In this document: positions 32,425 through 40,002 of the stretch, one piece after another
Layout: each line of letters opens with the position of its first letter
Numbering within the stretch: the first letter of the stretch is position 1
Notes under the pieces: model-generated
What the model was told of the DNA's origin: nothing
The model's input: only the letters and a program-made list of their open reading frames with translations
The model's database searches: none
Assembly (NCBI RefSeq): GCF_001746855.1
Contig: NZ_CP017298.1
Location: forward strand, 831,206-871,320
Reading direction: 5' to 3'
Source of the DNA: Pauljensenia hongkongensis
GTDB lineage: Bacteria; Actinomycetota; Actinomycetes; Actinomycetales; Actinomycetaceae
Length of the DNA stretch: 40,115 bases
Position numbers and translations under genes: made by a program

Positions 32425-33801
32425 ATGAGAAGAGATTTCCCCCGCCGCGCTGCCGTGTACCTACGGGTTAGCCTCGACGCTACAGGCGAGCACCTGGCCG
32501 TTGACCGCCAGCGCGCTGACTGCCTCCGTATCATCCGCGAGCGCGGGTGGACACTGACGCAGGAATACGTCGATAACTCCCTCTCCGCGTCGAAGAGGAC
32601 CGTTCGTCGCCCGGCCTATGACCGCATGGTGCAGGACTACGACGCGGGCCTATTCGACGCTCTCGTATGCTGGGACCTGGACCGGTTGACCCGCCAGCCC
32701 CGACAGCTGGAGGACTGGATTGAGCGAGCCGAGGAGCGCGGTCTCGTCATTACGACCGCCAACGGTGAGGCCGACCTGTCCACTGACGGCGGGCGCATGT
32801 ACGCGCGGATTAAGGCCAGCGTTGCCCGTAGCGAGGTGGAACGTAAGTCAGCCAGGCAGAAGGCCGCCAACGCCCAGCGAGCACGCCTAGGCCGCCCGCC
32901 GCTAGGCACCCGGCTCATGGGCTACACAGCCAAGGGCGTACTCATTCCCGAGGAGGCCAAGGTTGTGCGAGGCATCTTCGATTCCTTCCTGGCTGGGGAG
33001 TCGTTGAAGGGCATTGCGCGCGGTCTGCAGGCCGCTGGCGTCCCCACGCGCCACGGGGGCCGCTGGCATTCCTCGTCTATCCGCACGATCCTCCTCAACG
33101 AGCGGTACGCGGGCATCATGGAGTACATGGGTGAGGTGCTGCCTAACGTCCCGGTCACGTGGGAGCCTATCGTGTCGGAGGACGCGTACTTCCTCGCCCA
33201 GTCCCGGCTCTCCGACCCGCTCCGCAAGACCGCCAAGGAGGGCACCCACCGTAAGCACCTCGGCTCGTCGCTGTTCCGGTGTGCTGAGTGTGGGCACGGC
33301 ATGCACGCCTTCAGTAACGTCCGCTACCGGTGCCCCCGGTGCGAGTTCAGCCGGTCCCGCACGCAGGTTGACGCCTACGTGCTGGCGGTGGTGCGGGCGC
33401 GCCTGGCTCAGCCGGACGTTGCGGACCTGCTGGCTGTGGACCATGAGCCGGAGGTGAAGGAGCTGACAGCACAGATTCAACGGCTCCGCGACCGGCTGGA
33501 GCGCATCAACCAGGACTACGACGAGGGCATTATCGACGGCCTGCGCTACCGCACGGCGGCTGAGCGCGTCCGGGCTGAGCTGACCGCTACCGAGGGGAAG
33601 CGCGCGGCGCTGTCCGGTGGGTTGAGCGGCACGTCGTCCGTGCTGGGAGCGCCGGACCCGGTGGAGGCATTCGACGCCGCTTCCCTCATGATTCAGCGGC
33701 GCATCATTGACGCCCTGCTCGACGTGCAATTGAAGCCCGGCGCGCGCGGGTCCCGCACCTTCAACCCGGACAGCGTCATCCTGACGTGGAAGGAGAACTA
33801 A
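32425..33801 (+). CDS. int: Large serine recombinase (integrase)
   Basis: 458 aa. The resolvase domain begins RAAVYLRVSLDATGEHLAVDRQ, with nucleophile Ser about 16, and contains DALVCWDLDRLTRQPRQLEDW and SVARSEVERKSARQKAA. The recombinase domain includes GYTAKGVLIPEEAKVVRGIF and GVPTRHGGRWHSSSIRTILLN. A zinc ribbon follows (CAECGHG...CPRCEF), then a coiled coil (KELTAQIQRLRDRLERINQDY). These enzymes join attP and attB at short cores, here probably CGGAACTCCACC at the end of ychF. The gene is transcribed away from attL. The next gene starts 1 nt after its stop, so int and the following gene form an operon. Confidence 0.93.
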   Translation: MRRDFPRRAAVYLRVSLDATGEHLAVDRQRADCLRIIRERGWTLTQEYVDNSLSASKRTVRRPAYDRMVQDYDAGLFDALVCWDLDRLTRQPRQLEDWIERAEERGLVITTANGEADLSTDGGRMYARIKASVARSEVERKSARQKAANAQRARLGRPPLGTRLMGYTAKGVLIPEEAKVVRGIFDSFLAGESLKGIARGLQAAGVPTRHGGRWHSSSIRTILLNERYAGIMEYMGEVLPNVPVTWEPIVSEDAYFLAQSRLSDPLRKTAKEGTHRKHLGSSLFRCAECGHGMHAFSNVRYRCPRCEFSRSRTQVDAYVLAVVRARLAQPDVADLLAVDHEPEVKELTAQIQRLRDRLERINQDYDEGIIDGLRYRTAAERVRAELTATEGKRAALSGGLSGTSSVLGAPDPVEAFDAASLMIQRRIIDALLDVQLKPGARGSRTFNPDSVILTWKEN

Positions 33802-33802
33802 C

Positions 33803-34324
33803 ATGACCGAGGCATACAGCGTCAAGCTCGTTCACCGGCACGCCGGGCGGCGCAATGACACCGTGCTGGATACCTTCGTTCCTGACGAGGCAGGAGGCTG
33901 GACGCCCGTACCCCGGCTCCACTCGGACCCGTGGCCTCACGGGAGCCGCCCCCACAGCCGTCACGAGATCGCACTGGAAGGCGGGAGCGTTGCTACCCGG
34001 CGGGTGCTCGTTGGGGAGACTGTAGAGCAAGGCACCGAGGTGCGCGCGGTTGACTCCCGTACAGCCCGGAACGAACGGGACGCAGCCCGCCGCTGGGCAC
34101 AGGAAGACCCCGAGTACCGCGCGCTGCTGGCTGAAGACCCCCGGGAGGCTCGTAAGGTGGCGCGTCGCGTCGCCTGGCAGATCAACCGGCGGTGCCCGGG
34201 GTGCGGTGCGGTGTTGTCGTACTCGTTCCGCGAGGACACGCTCTACCGTGCGTTCGACGGTTTGCGCGCGGAGGGTAGGCGCAAGGTGGACGTTGAGGCC
34301 CTGGCCAGGGCGCTCGACCGCTAG
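33803..34324 (+). CDS. Element protein of unknown function, 173 aa
   Basis: AAGGAG lies 7 nt upstream of ATG 33803, inside the end of the integrase gene. The protein is basic and soluble. The first half (YSVKLVHRHAGRRNDTVLDT... GSVATRRVLVGETVEQGTEV) looks beta-rich; the second half is helical (ARNERDAARRWAQEDPEYRALL), with a lone CPGCG motif that could be half of a zinc site. Position directly behind int suggests a role in excision control or element regulation, but there is no motif to prove it. Confidence 0.7.
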   Translation: MTEAYSVKLVHRHAGRRNDTVLDTFVPDEAGGWTPVPRLHSDPWPHGSRPHSRHEIALEGGSVATRRVLVGETVEQGTEVRAVDSRTARNERDAARRWAQEDPEYRALLAEDPREARKVARRVAWQINRRCPGCGAVLSYSFREDTLYRAFDGLRAEGRRKVDVEALARALDR

Positions 34325-34344
34325 CCGTATTCCCTACGCAGCGT

Positions 34345-34350
34345 TATACT
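34345..34350 (+). promoter_or_regulatory. -10 element for a leaderless small gene and the replication operon
   Basis: TATACT, close to consensus, is followed after 7 nt by GTG 34358. It lies in the gap between the 173-aa gene and the replication genes and is the only promoter-like site seen for them. Confidence 0.45.
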
Positions 34351-34357
34351 AAACGAT

Positions 34358-34480
34358 GTGATGGCCGTCCTACGGCGGCCTGGCTACCGGCGAGCAGTCA
34401 CAGTAACGCCGGACGCCCCGAGCAGTTTCCGGGCGATTCTCATGGCGTTCCTCAACGGGAGCGCGGTTTGTTGTGCCTAG
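34358..34480 (+). CDS. Small leaderless ORF, 40 aa
   Basis: GTG-ATG-GCC begins 7 nt after TATACT and the frame stays open for 40 codons: VMAVLRRPGYRRAVTVTPDA, then PSSFRAILMAFLNGSAVCCA. The TAG stop overlaps the AGGAGG of the next gene, so ribosomes ending here would feed translation of that gene. It could be a small basic protein or a leader peptide. No homologue is recognised; the coding call rests on the promoter spacing and stop/ribosome-site overlap. Confidence 0.45.
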   Translation: MMAVLRRPGYRRAVTVTPDAPSSFRAILMAFLNGSAVCCA

Positions 34481-34488
34481 GAGGCATC

Positions 34489-34707
34489 ATGGGAACCGCC
34501 CGTCAGCGCGCCGCTGCGCGTTACGCATCCCTTACCCGTTCCAGGTCCGAGGACGACCCCACCCTGCTCGCAGCCCGGCAGGACCTGCACGCTGCCGAGC
34601 TGGAGGACGCTATCAACCGAGCGCTCGCTAGCGCCCCGCCGCTGGGTGCTGAGCAGCGCGCCCGGCTCGCAGCCATGCTCTCCGCTGGGAAGGCGGTGGC
34701 AGCATGA
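34489..34707 (+). CDS. Small element protein, 72 aa
   Basis: ATG 34489 has AGGAGG 4 nt upstream. The product is hydrophilic and helical (GTARQRAAARYASLTRSRSE; DLHAAELEDAINRALASAPP), a common type among phage and satellite genes placed before replication proteins. Its stop overlaps the ATG of the primase-helicase gene (ATGA), so they are translationally coupled. Function unknown. Confidence 0.7.
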   Translation: MGTARQRAAARYASLTRSRSEDDPTLLAARQDLHAAELEDAINRALASAPPLGAEQRARLAAMLSAGKAVAA

Positions 34708-37394
34708 CCCCCAACGCAAAGAATGGGGGCTATTCCGGCCCCATGCCTGAGGAACACCGGAACAGCCCCCTTCCTGACAACCACGACGTGGACGGGCGTC
34801 ACACCCCCAATTTTAGCCCGGACGGCCCGTTGCCCGCTCTGCTCGTGGCCGAGGCTGACCGGATCGACCGGAAGCGGTGGACGCCCCGCGAATACACGCG
34901 CGACGCGTTCAGGGAGCGCTTCCAGCCGGGGAACGTCCCGGTGCGCCCGGATAAGAACGGCCCGGCCTACGTGGGCGGCTCGTTCCTCGACGCGAACGCC
35001 CCGCGCGGCAAGCGCAACATGCGTGAGCGTTGGGTTATCACCCTCGACGCTGACGAGGTCACCAGCGAGGCGCTCCCCCGCCTGGTTGAGGCAGTGCGGG
35101 AGCTGGGCTATGAGTCCATCATTCACGCCACGCACAGCAGCACCCCGACCGCGCCGCGTTGCCGCGTGGTGTTCCCGCTGGCCGCGCCGCTCCCGGCGGC
35201 TACCTACCCCGAGGTCGCTAACGCCCTCATGGCGGCGCTGGAGGTGCCGGGCATGGAGTGGGACGCCTCGTGTAACCAGGCGGAACGAGCCATGTACTGG
35301 CCGTCCACGCCCGACCGCGCCACCTACTGGGCTGAGTTCACGGAGGGGCGGGCTATGGACGCCGCCGAGTTCATGGCGGAGAGGACGCCTCCCGCTCCCT
35401 CTGAGGACGCGGGAGCACGCGCCGGTACGCCCGGCTCTAAGCGCGATCCCGGCTCCCTGCCCGGCATTATCGGGGCCTTCAACCGCGTGTACGACATCCC
35501 CGCCGTTATCGACGCCTACTCCCTGCCCTACACGCCAGCCGGGCCGGGGCGCTGGACGTACAACAGCGCTGAGTCTACCGGCGGCCTGAGCCTCGTTGAG
35601 GGGCAGAAGGACCTGGCTATCTCCCGGCATGCCAACACTGACCCGGCTTGCATCCCCGATAGCCGGGGTAGCTTCCACGCTGTTAACGCCTTCGACCTGG
35701 CGGCGCTCCACCTGTTCGGGAACCTGGACAGCGAGGCCGACCGAGCCAAGGGGCCATGCGAACGCGAGGCGAGCCAGGCGGCTATGGAGCAGCGCGCCGC
35801 CCAGGACCCCACAGTCCTGCGGGAGTACGCGGGCACGGACTTCAAGGAGCCGGACACCGACAGCGTGCGCACCGTCATTGCTAAGACCGCCGAGGACACG
35901 GACTCCGCCCTGGCTGATTGGTGCGAGCCGCGCCTGGCCGGGCGGCTGGAGTACGTGAGCGGCGCGGGGTTCCGCCTGTATTCCCCCAGCCGGGGCACCT
36001 GGGAGACCGACAACAGCAAGGACAACGCCCGCACGATCAAGCTCGTAGAGGACATGCTACGCGAGCGGCACATGGGGATCGTCAAGTCCGGCGACTCCAA
36101 GCGCACCCAGCGGGACAGGAAGAACCTCAACAAAGGCAAGATCGAGGCGGTGACCCGGCTGCTCCAAGGCAGGCTCCTGCACGGCCCCGACGAGTACGAC
36201 GCCAACCCGGACATCCTCAATGTTGGTAACGGAGTGGTGGACCTGCGCACTGGGACGCTCCTCCCTCACGCCCCGAGCTACAGGTGTACGCAGTACACGC
36301 CGGTCCCCTACCTCCCGGAGGCCTCGCACGAGGACTGGAAGGCGGCGCTGGCGGCCTTACCGGCTGAGTCCCGCCCCTGGTTCCGCCGGTGGGTTGGCCA
36401 GGCGGCTACCGGCTACACGCCTCGGGAAGACAACACCATGCTCGGTATCGCTGCGGGCATTGGAGCGAACGGCAAGACCACCCTGCTCACTGCGGTACGG
36501 CTGGCGCTGGGCACTTACGCCGGTACCGCCGCTATGGACCTGTTGCTCAGCAGCCCCCGCAACACCAACAACACGAAGATGGCCCTGTACGGTAAGCGCT
36601 TCGTGCTGATTGAGGAGCTGCCGGAGGGCCGACTCGACGGCGTTCAGGTGAAGGCCGTGACCGGTACCGAACTCATCCGGGGCAACCTCAAGTTCAAGGA
36701 CGAGTTCGAGTGGCGGGCTACCCACTCCCTGATCGTCACGACGAACAATCTCCCCACGGTCTCGGAGTTTTCCGAGGGCTTGTGGCGGCGTCCGTTCGTG
36801 CTGGAGTTCCCGTACCGCTTCACCTCCAACCCGCAGGCAGAGGCGGATAGGCCGGGCGACGCCGGGCTAACACAGCGGCTACTCGCGCCCGAGAGCCCGG
36901 CTCTGCCCGCTGTGCTGGCGTGGGTAGTGCGGGGCGCGGTGGAGTTCTACGAGCACGGTCAGCAGGTAGGCGCGCTCCCCGCGCCAATCAGCAGCGCGAC
37001 GGCCTCCTGGCAGGAACAGTCTGACGTGCTACTGGCGTTCGCCTCCGAGTGCCTCGTGAAGGACGCCGGGGCGGTCGTTCCCGGCTCGCACCTGTACGCG
37101 GCGTTCGAGGCCTGGCTCTCCGAGCAGGGAGCAGCAAGCTGGAGCCAACGCACATTCCGGGGACGTATCGCGTCGCACGGCTACTTCCGCGACGTGAAGG
37201 AGGGTACGCACCGGTGGAAGAAACTCACGCTCTCTACGTGGGGAGCGGAGGCCCACCCCACGGCGGACAAGGTGCGGGGCTACCGGGGTATCCGCTTCCG
37301 CACGAGCGAGGACGAGCGCCGCGCTCGGGAGGCTGAGCTAGCCGGGCGGGGCCTGGCTGTAGTGGCCGGAACCGCTGATATGGACCTGATCTGA
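34704..37394 (+). CDS. Prim-pol/SF3 helicase replication protein (D5-like)
   Basis: 896 aa. The N-terminal third has features of an AEP-type primase: WVITLDADEVTSEAL (acidic pair), SIIHATHSSTPTAPRCRVVF and NQAERAMYWPSTP. The middle is a D5_N-like region (LEYVSGAGFRLYSPSRGTW...). The SF3 helicase has Walker A GIGANGKTTLLT (about residue 588), Walker B RFVLIEELPEG (about 634), KAVTGTELIRGNLKFKDEFEW and the motif C region HSLIVTTNNLPTVS (about 675). Such proteins replicate phages, satellites and integrative plasmids by opening an adjacent origin. The iteron-rich region downstream is the natural target. Confidence 0.88.
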   Translation: MTPNAKNGGYSGPMPEEHRNSPLPDNHDVDGRHTPNFSPDGPLPALLVAEADRIDRKRWTPREYTRDAFRERFQPGNVPVRPDKNGPAYVGGSFLDANAPRGKRNMRERWVITLDADEVTSEALPRLVEAVRELGYESIIHATHSSTPTAPRCRVVFPLAAPLPAATYPEVANALMAALEVPGMEWDASCNQAERAMYWPSTPDRATYWAEFTEGRAMDAAEFMAERTPPAPSEDAGARAGTPGSKRDPGSLPGIIGAFNRVYDIPAVIDAYSLPYTPAGPGRWTYNSAESTGGLSLVEGQKDLAISRHANTDPACIPDSRGSFHAVNAFDLAALHLFGNLDSEADRAKGPCEREASQAAMEQRAAQDPTVLREYAGTDFKEPDTDSVRTVIAKTAEDTDSALADWCEPRLAGRLEYVSGAGFRLYSPSRGTWETDNSKDNARTIKLVEDMLRERHMGIVKSGDSKRTQRDRKNLNKGKIEAVTRLLQGRLLHGPDEYDANPDILNVGNGVVDLRTGTLLPHAPSYRCTQYTPVPYLPEASHEDWKAALAALPAESRPWFRRWVGQAATGYTPREDNTMLGIAAGIGANGKTTLLTAVRLALGTYAGTAAMDLLLSSPRNTNNTKMALYGKRFVLIEELPEGRLDGVQVKAVTGTELIRGNLKFKDEFEWRATHSLIVTTNNLPTVSEFSEGLWRRPFVLEFPYRFTSNPQAEADRPGDAGLTQRLLAPESPALPAVLAWVVRGAVEFYEHGQQVGALPAPISSATASWQEQSDVLLAFASECLVKDAGAVVPGSHLYAAFEAWLSEQGAASWSQRTFRGRIASHGYFRDVKEGTHRWKKLTLSTWGAEAHPTADKVRGYRGIRFRTSEDERRAREAELAGRGLAVVAGTADMDLI

Positions 37395-37410
37395 GGAAGG
37401 GAGTACAGCC

Positions 37411-37746
37411 ATGACACGCTACGCCACAGTGCAAGAACAGGACCAGGCTTGCGCCGCTATCCTCGTGCGCAACCTGTACGGCTACGTCAAGTGCGAGGGC
37501 CGCCGCTGGTACCTGTGGGATGACGACAACGGCGGATGGAAGCGGACTACGGTCGGCTACGCTCTTTGCAACCGCATCGTGAGGGAGGTGGAACGCCTGA
37601 TCGTTCAGGCAGTGATGGAGGACAGGTACGAGGACGCGCGCGACTGGTGCCGGTACCTCGACCCGACGGACATCGGCACGCGGCTCACCCCGCACATGGC
37701 ACGCATCTACCGGGAGAACCAAGCGCTACCCCGTGGGCAGGGGTAG
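37411..37746 (+). CDS. Small protein resembling the D5_N module of the primase-helicase
   Basis: 111 aa; ATG 37411 follows GGAAGGGAG 8-9 nt upstream. YGYVKCEGRRWYLWDDDNGG followed by WKRTTVGYALCNRIVREVE has the same pattern as a segment of the neighbouring primase-helicase (YVSGAGFRLYSPSRGTWETD, then an amphipathic helix). It therefore looks like a stand-alone relative of that domain. It may regulate or load the helicase; this is inference. It ends the operon, followed by two hairpins. Confidence 0.65.
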   Translation: MTRYATVQEQDQACAAILVRNLYGYVKCEGRRWYLWDDDNGGWKRTTVGYALCNRIVREVERLIVQAVMEDRYEDARDWCRYLDPTDIGTRLTPHMARIYRENQALPRGQG

Positions 37747-37758
37747 GCCTGGCTGAGT

Positions 37759-37793
37759 GGGTGGGGAGGGGGCTGTATACCCCCACCCCACCC
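37759..37793 (+). terminator. G/C-rich hairpin after the 111-aa gene
   Basis: GGGTGGGGAGGGGG pairs with CCCCCACCCCACCC at 13 of 14 positions around a 7-nt loop. The G-runs could also form a quadruplex. No T-run. Confidence 0.5.
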
Positions 37794-37876
37794 CTCGACG
37801 CCCCCAGAGGCTCAAGCGCTATACCCCCCTTGGTTTAATTTTTAACTATCTGATTCACTTTACGCCCCAGATTTTG

Positions 37877-37910
37877 AGAGACGCTCGGCATCAAGTCCGG
37901 GCGTCTCTTT
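37877..37910 (+). terminator. Intrinsic terminator of the element's plus-strand operon
   Basis: AGAGACGCTCGG pairs over 12 bp (one G-U) with CCGGGCGTCTCT around CATCAAGT and is followed by TTT. It separates the replication operon from the iteron region. Confidence 0.75.
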
Positions 37911-38117
37911 GCGTACCCGTTCGAGCAAAAGCGTACCCGGTCCTTTCCTCGCGATTCCAACAAAAAGTCGATTTCTAAGCCAAAACGGGTACGCCTTCTA
38001 TAATCTTTCGCGGGGGAAAATATTAAAAATAGAGATATAAAAGATTAAATGAGGCGTACCCGTTCGACGTCAAAAACGCACTTTTCATTGGAATTGCACA
38101 GAAAGAACCGGGTACGC
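37911..38117. other. Probable replication origin: five iterons around AT-rich DNA
   Basis: GCGTACCCG occurs forward at 37911, 37931 and 38054 and inverted at 37986-37994 and 38109-38117. The copies at 37911 and 38054 share 14 nt (GCGTACCCGTTCGA). The core of the region, 37995-38052, is very AT-rich and includes a perfect TATAAT at 37999. Directed repeats beside an easily melted segment next to a primase-helicase gene are the signature of an iteron origin. The TATAAT may drive a plus-strand transcript. Confidence 0.65.
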
Positions 38118-38230
38118 TTTTATTTCTGCCATGTTTCAGCCAGGCAGTGGGCGCAACTTTACGCTTTCAGCCCGGCCACGTCGTCGACGCGGAACGAGAC
38201 GGCCCCCACGTAGCCCGGCGGCCCGGCTGG

Positions 38231-38893
38231 CTAGTCTTCCGTGCCTTCAGCGGGGGCAGTCGGACCTTCAGGACCACGAGCCTGCTGCTCAAGATAGGCC
38301 CGGGTCTCTCGATACGATGCAATCAGTTCCTCAGCACTCGGCACTTCAAGCCATTCACTGGAGATGAATCGAACTTGGCTCCACCACCGAACACTCACCG
38401 TGGTAGCAAGCTTCACCCTATCGATCCCGAGCGGACACGAAACCCAAAACCCCACATACTGCCCGGGGGGAAGATACTGAGGCTTGAACACACCATCCTC
38501 CCGCCGTAACCGACACCTACTCAGCATTCTTAGATGCTCGGGCAAGGAGTCAGGGACCCCGAGCCTCGCTGCGTCCGGTTTGCGCTCAGCGAACAGGTCG
38601 AAGGGCTGCCAGTCATGACGATATACCTCGTGAGCATAGGCTCTTACGCCCGTGTTCTGCATCCATGCCTGCACCCATCGCACACCACTGCGATCCACAT
38701 AGCCCCGTGCAGTGAAGCCAAACCTCACCGTAACCGGCAGCTTTTCGCGCTGCATCCGAAATGTAGCAACCGACACCGCTACGCCAGCTATACCAACGAT
38801 GACAGTGCCGATTGCTTGAACAAGCGCGGCTATGTTCGTCCAGTCCTGAAGGCTCAACCCTAGCCAGGTACTTGCACTGTCCTGGGGAGTCAC
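38231..38893 (-). CDS. Element cargo: membrane-anchored protein translationally coupled to ychF
   Basis: 220 aa from GTG 38893; GTGA overlaps the ychF stop and the new ychF tail supplies GGCGGGAAGAA as ribosome site. Residues 15-45 hold one hydrophobic helix (IAALVQAIGTVIVGIAGVAVSVATF). A soluble beta-rich domain follows (VTVRFGFTARGYVDRSGVRW; YLPPGQYVGFWVSCPLGIDR) and a charged tail (EQQARGPEGPTAPAEGTED). No catalytic motif or family is recognised. Because it is on the element but transcribed with the host gene, it is expressed even when the element is silent, which is typical of immunity, exclusion or maintenance cargo (inference). Confidence 0.7.
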   Translation of the reverse strand: MTPQDSASTWLGLSLQDWTNIAALVQAIGTVIVGIAGVAVSVATFRMQREKLPVTVRFGFTARGYVDRSGVRWVQAWMQNTGVRAYAHEVYRHDWQPFDLFAERKPDAARLGVPDSLPEHLRMLSRCRLRREDGVFKPQYLPPGQYVGFWVSCPLGIDRVKLATTVSVRWWSQVRFISSEWLEVPSAEELIASYRETRAYLEQQARGPEGPTAPAEGTED

Positions 38894-39990
38894 TTCTTCC
38901 CGCCAGACGTTAATCCAGAACGGAACTCCACCACGTCCCCGTCCTGCATGACGTAGTCCTTGCCCTCCATGCGGACCCGGCCGTGGGCGCGCGCCTCGGC
39001 GATGGAGCCCAGGGCGACCAGGTCCTCGTAGGAGACGATCTCGGCCTTGATGAAGCCCTTCTCGAAGTCCGTGTGGATGACTCCGGCGGCCTTGGGGGCG
39101 GTGTCGCCCTTGTGGATGGTCCAGGCGCGCGACTCCTTCTCGCCGGCCGTGAGGAAGGTCTGCAGGCCCAGGGTGTCGAAGCCGACGCGGGCCAGCTGGT
39201 CCAGGCCCGACTCGTCCTGGCCTGACTCGGCCAGCATCTCGCGGGCGTCCGCCTCGTCGAGCTCCACCAGCTCCGCCTCGAACTGCGCGTCCAGGAAGAC
39301 CGCCTCCGCGGGGGCCACCAGGGCGCGCAGCTCGTCCTTGAGGTCCTCGTCCTCCATGCCGTCGGCGTCCATGTTGAACACGAAGATGAAGGGCTTGGTC
39401 GTCATCAACTGGAAGGACGCGAGCGCCTCCTGGTCCAGGTCCGCGCCCGCGGGGCCGCTGAGCAGCTCGCCCTTCTCCAGGACCGCCAGCGCCGCCCGCG
39501 CCGTCTCGAGGACGACGGGCTCGGTCTTCTTGCCGCGCACTTCCTTCTCCAAGCGGGGGATCTGCTTCTCGAGCGTCTGCATGTCCGCCAGGACCAGTTC
39601 CGTCTGGATCGTCTCGATGTCCGAGGCGGGGTCCACCTTCCCGTCCACGTGCACCACGTCGGGGTCGTTGAAGGCGCGGGTCACCTGGCAGATGGCGTCC
39701 GCCTCGCGGATGTTCGCGAGGAACTGGTTGCCCAGCCCCTCCCCCTCCGAGGCGCCGCGCACGATGCCGGCGATGTCGACGAAGGACACCGTGGCGTGCA
39801 CGGTCCGCTGCGAGTGGAACATCTCCGCCAGTTTGTCCAGGCGCGGGTCGGGCAGGGGGACCACGCCCACGTTCGGCTCGATCGTGGCGAACGGGTAGTT
39901 CGCGGCGAGCACCGTCGCGCGCGTCAGGGCGTTGAACAGGGTCGACTTGCCGACGTTGGGCAGTCCGGCGATACCAATCGTGAGAGACAC
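38890..39990 (-). CDS. ychF: Redox-regulated/ribosome-binding ATPase YchF with an element-encoded C-terminal tail
   Basis: 366 aa Obg-related P-loop protein that binds ribosomes and prefers ATP. G1 GIAGLPNVGKSTLFNAL, G3 VSFVDIAGIVRGASEGEGLG and G4-like FVFNMDADG are intact, and the TGS domain ends KDYVMQDGDVVEFR. Family members finish with FNV; here the last residues are SGLTSGGKK because the element entered at the final codons. GTG 39990 is taken as start: TAGGAT stands 6 nt upstream, so the transcript is probably leaderless. The protein should still function since only the last three residues changed. Confidence 0.95.
   Translation of the reverse strand: MSLTIGIAGLPNVGKSTLFNALTRATVLAANYPFATIEPNVGVVPLPDPRLDKLAEMFHSQRTVHATVSFVDIAGIVRGASEGEGLGNQFLANIREADAICQVTRAFNDPDVVHVDGKVDPASDIETIQTELVLADMQTLEKQIPRLEKEVRGKKTEPVVLETARAALAVLEKGELLSGPAGADLDQEALASFQLMTTKPFIFVFNMDADGMEDEDLKDELRALVAPAEAVFLDAQFEAELVELDEADAREMLAESGQDESGLDQLARVGFDTLGLQTFLTAGEKESRAWTIHKGDTAPKAAGVIHTDFEKGFIKAEIVSYEDLVALGSIAEARAHGRVRMEGKDYVMQDGDVVEFRSGLTSGGKK
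38921..38932 (+). repeat. attR: attR core of the integrated element
   Basis: CGGAACTCCACC, matching attL exactly and lying inside ychF (codons for VEFR on the minus strand). Chromosomal sequence resumes at 38933. Confidence 0.88.
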
Positions 39991-39996
39991 GGTCTT

Positions 39997-40002
39997 ATCC
40001 TA
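39997..40002 (-). promoter_or_regulatory. -10 element for a leaderless ychF
   Basis: TAGGAT on the minus strand lies 6 nt before GTG 39990. The sequence beyond, to 40115, shows no gene. Confidence 0.45.

Larger units (their letters stand above)
32371..38932. mobile_element. Integrative element inserted at the 3' end of ychF by a serine integrase
   Basis: About 6.55 kb between two 12-bp cores. Contents: serine integrase, 173-aa, 40-aa and 72-aa genes, prim-pol/SF3 helicase, a 111-aa protein, an iteron-rich origin-like region and a minus-strand cargo gene coupled to ychF. There are no phage structural or conjugation genes, so it resembles a phage satellite or a plasmid-derived integrative element. 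Evidence for the ends is double: a shared core, and a displaced ychF C-terminus at the left with a replacement tail at the right. Confidence 0.88.

Noticed and set aside
37757-37978. 73-codon plus-strand frame across the terminator region
   Set aside because: It runs through two hairpins and the first iterons; no ribosome site and poor composition.
38118-38230. tRNA or other RNA gene as integration site
   Set aside because: No cloverleaf could be drawn; the attachment core is clearly within ychF.
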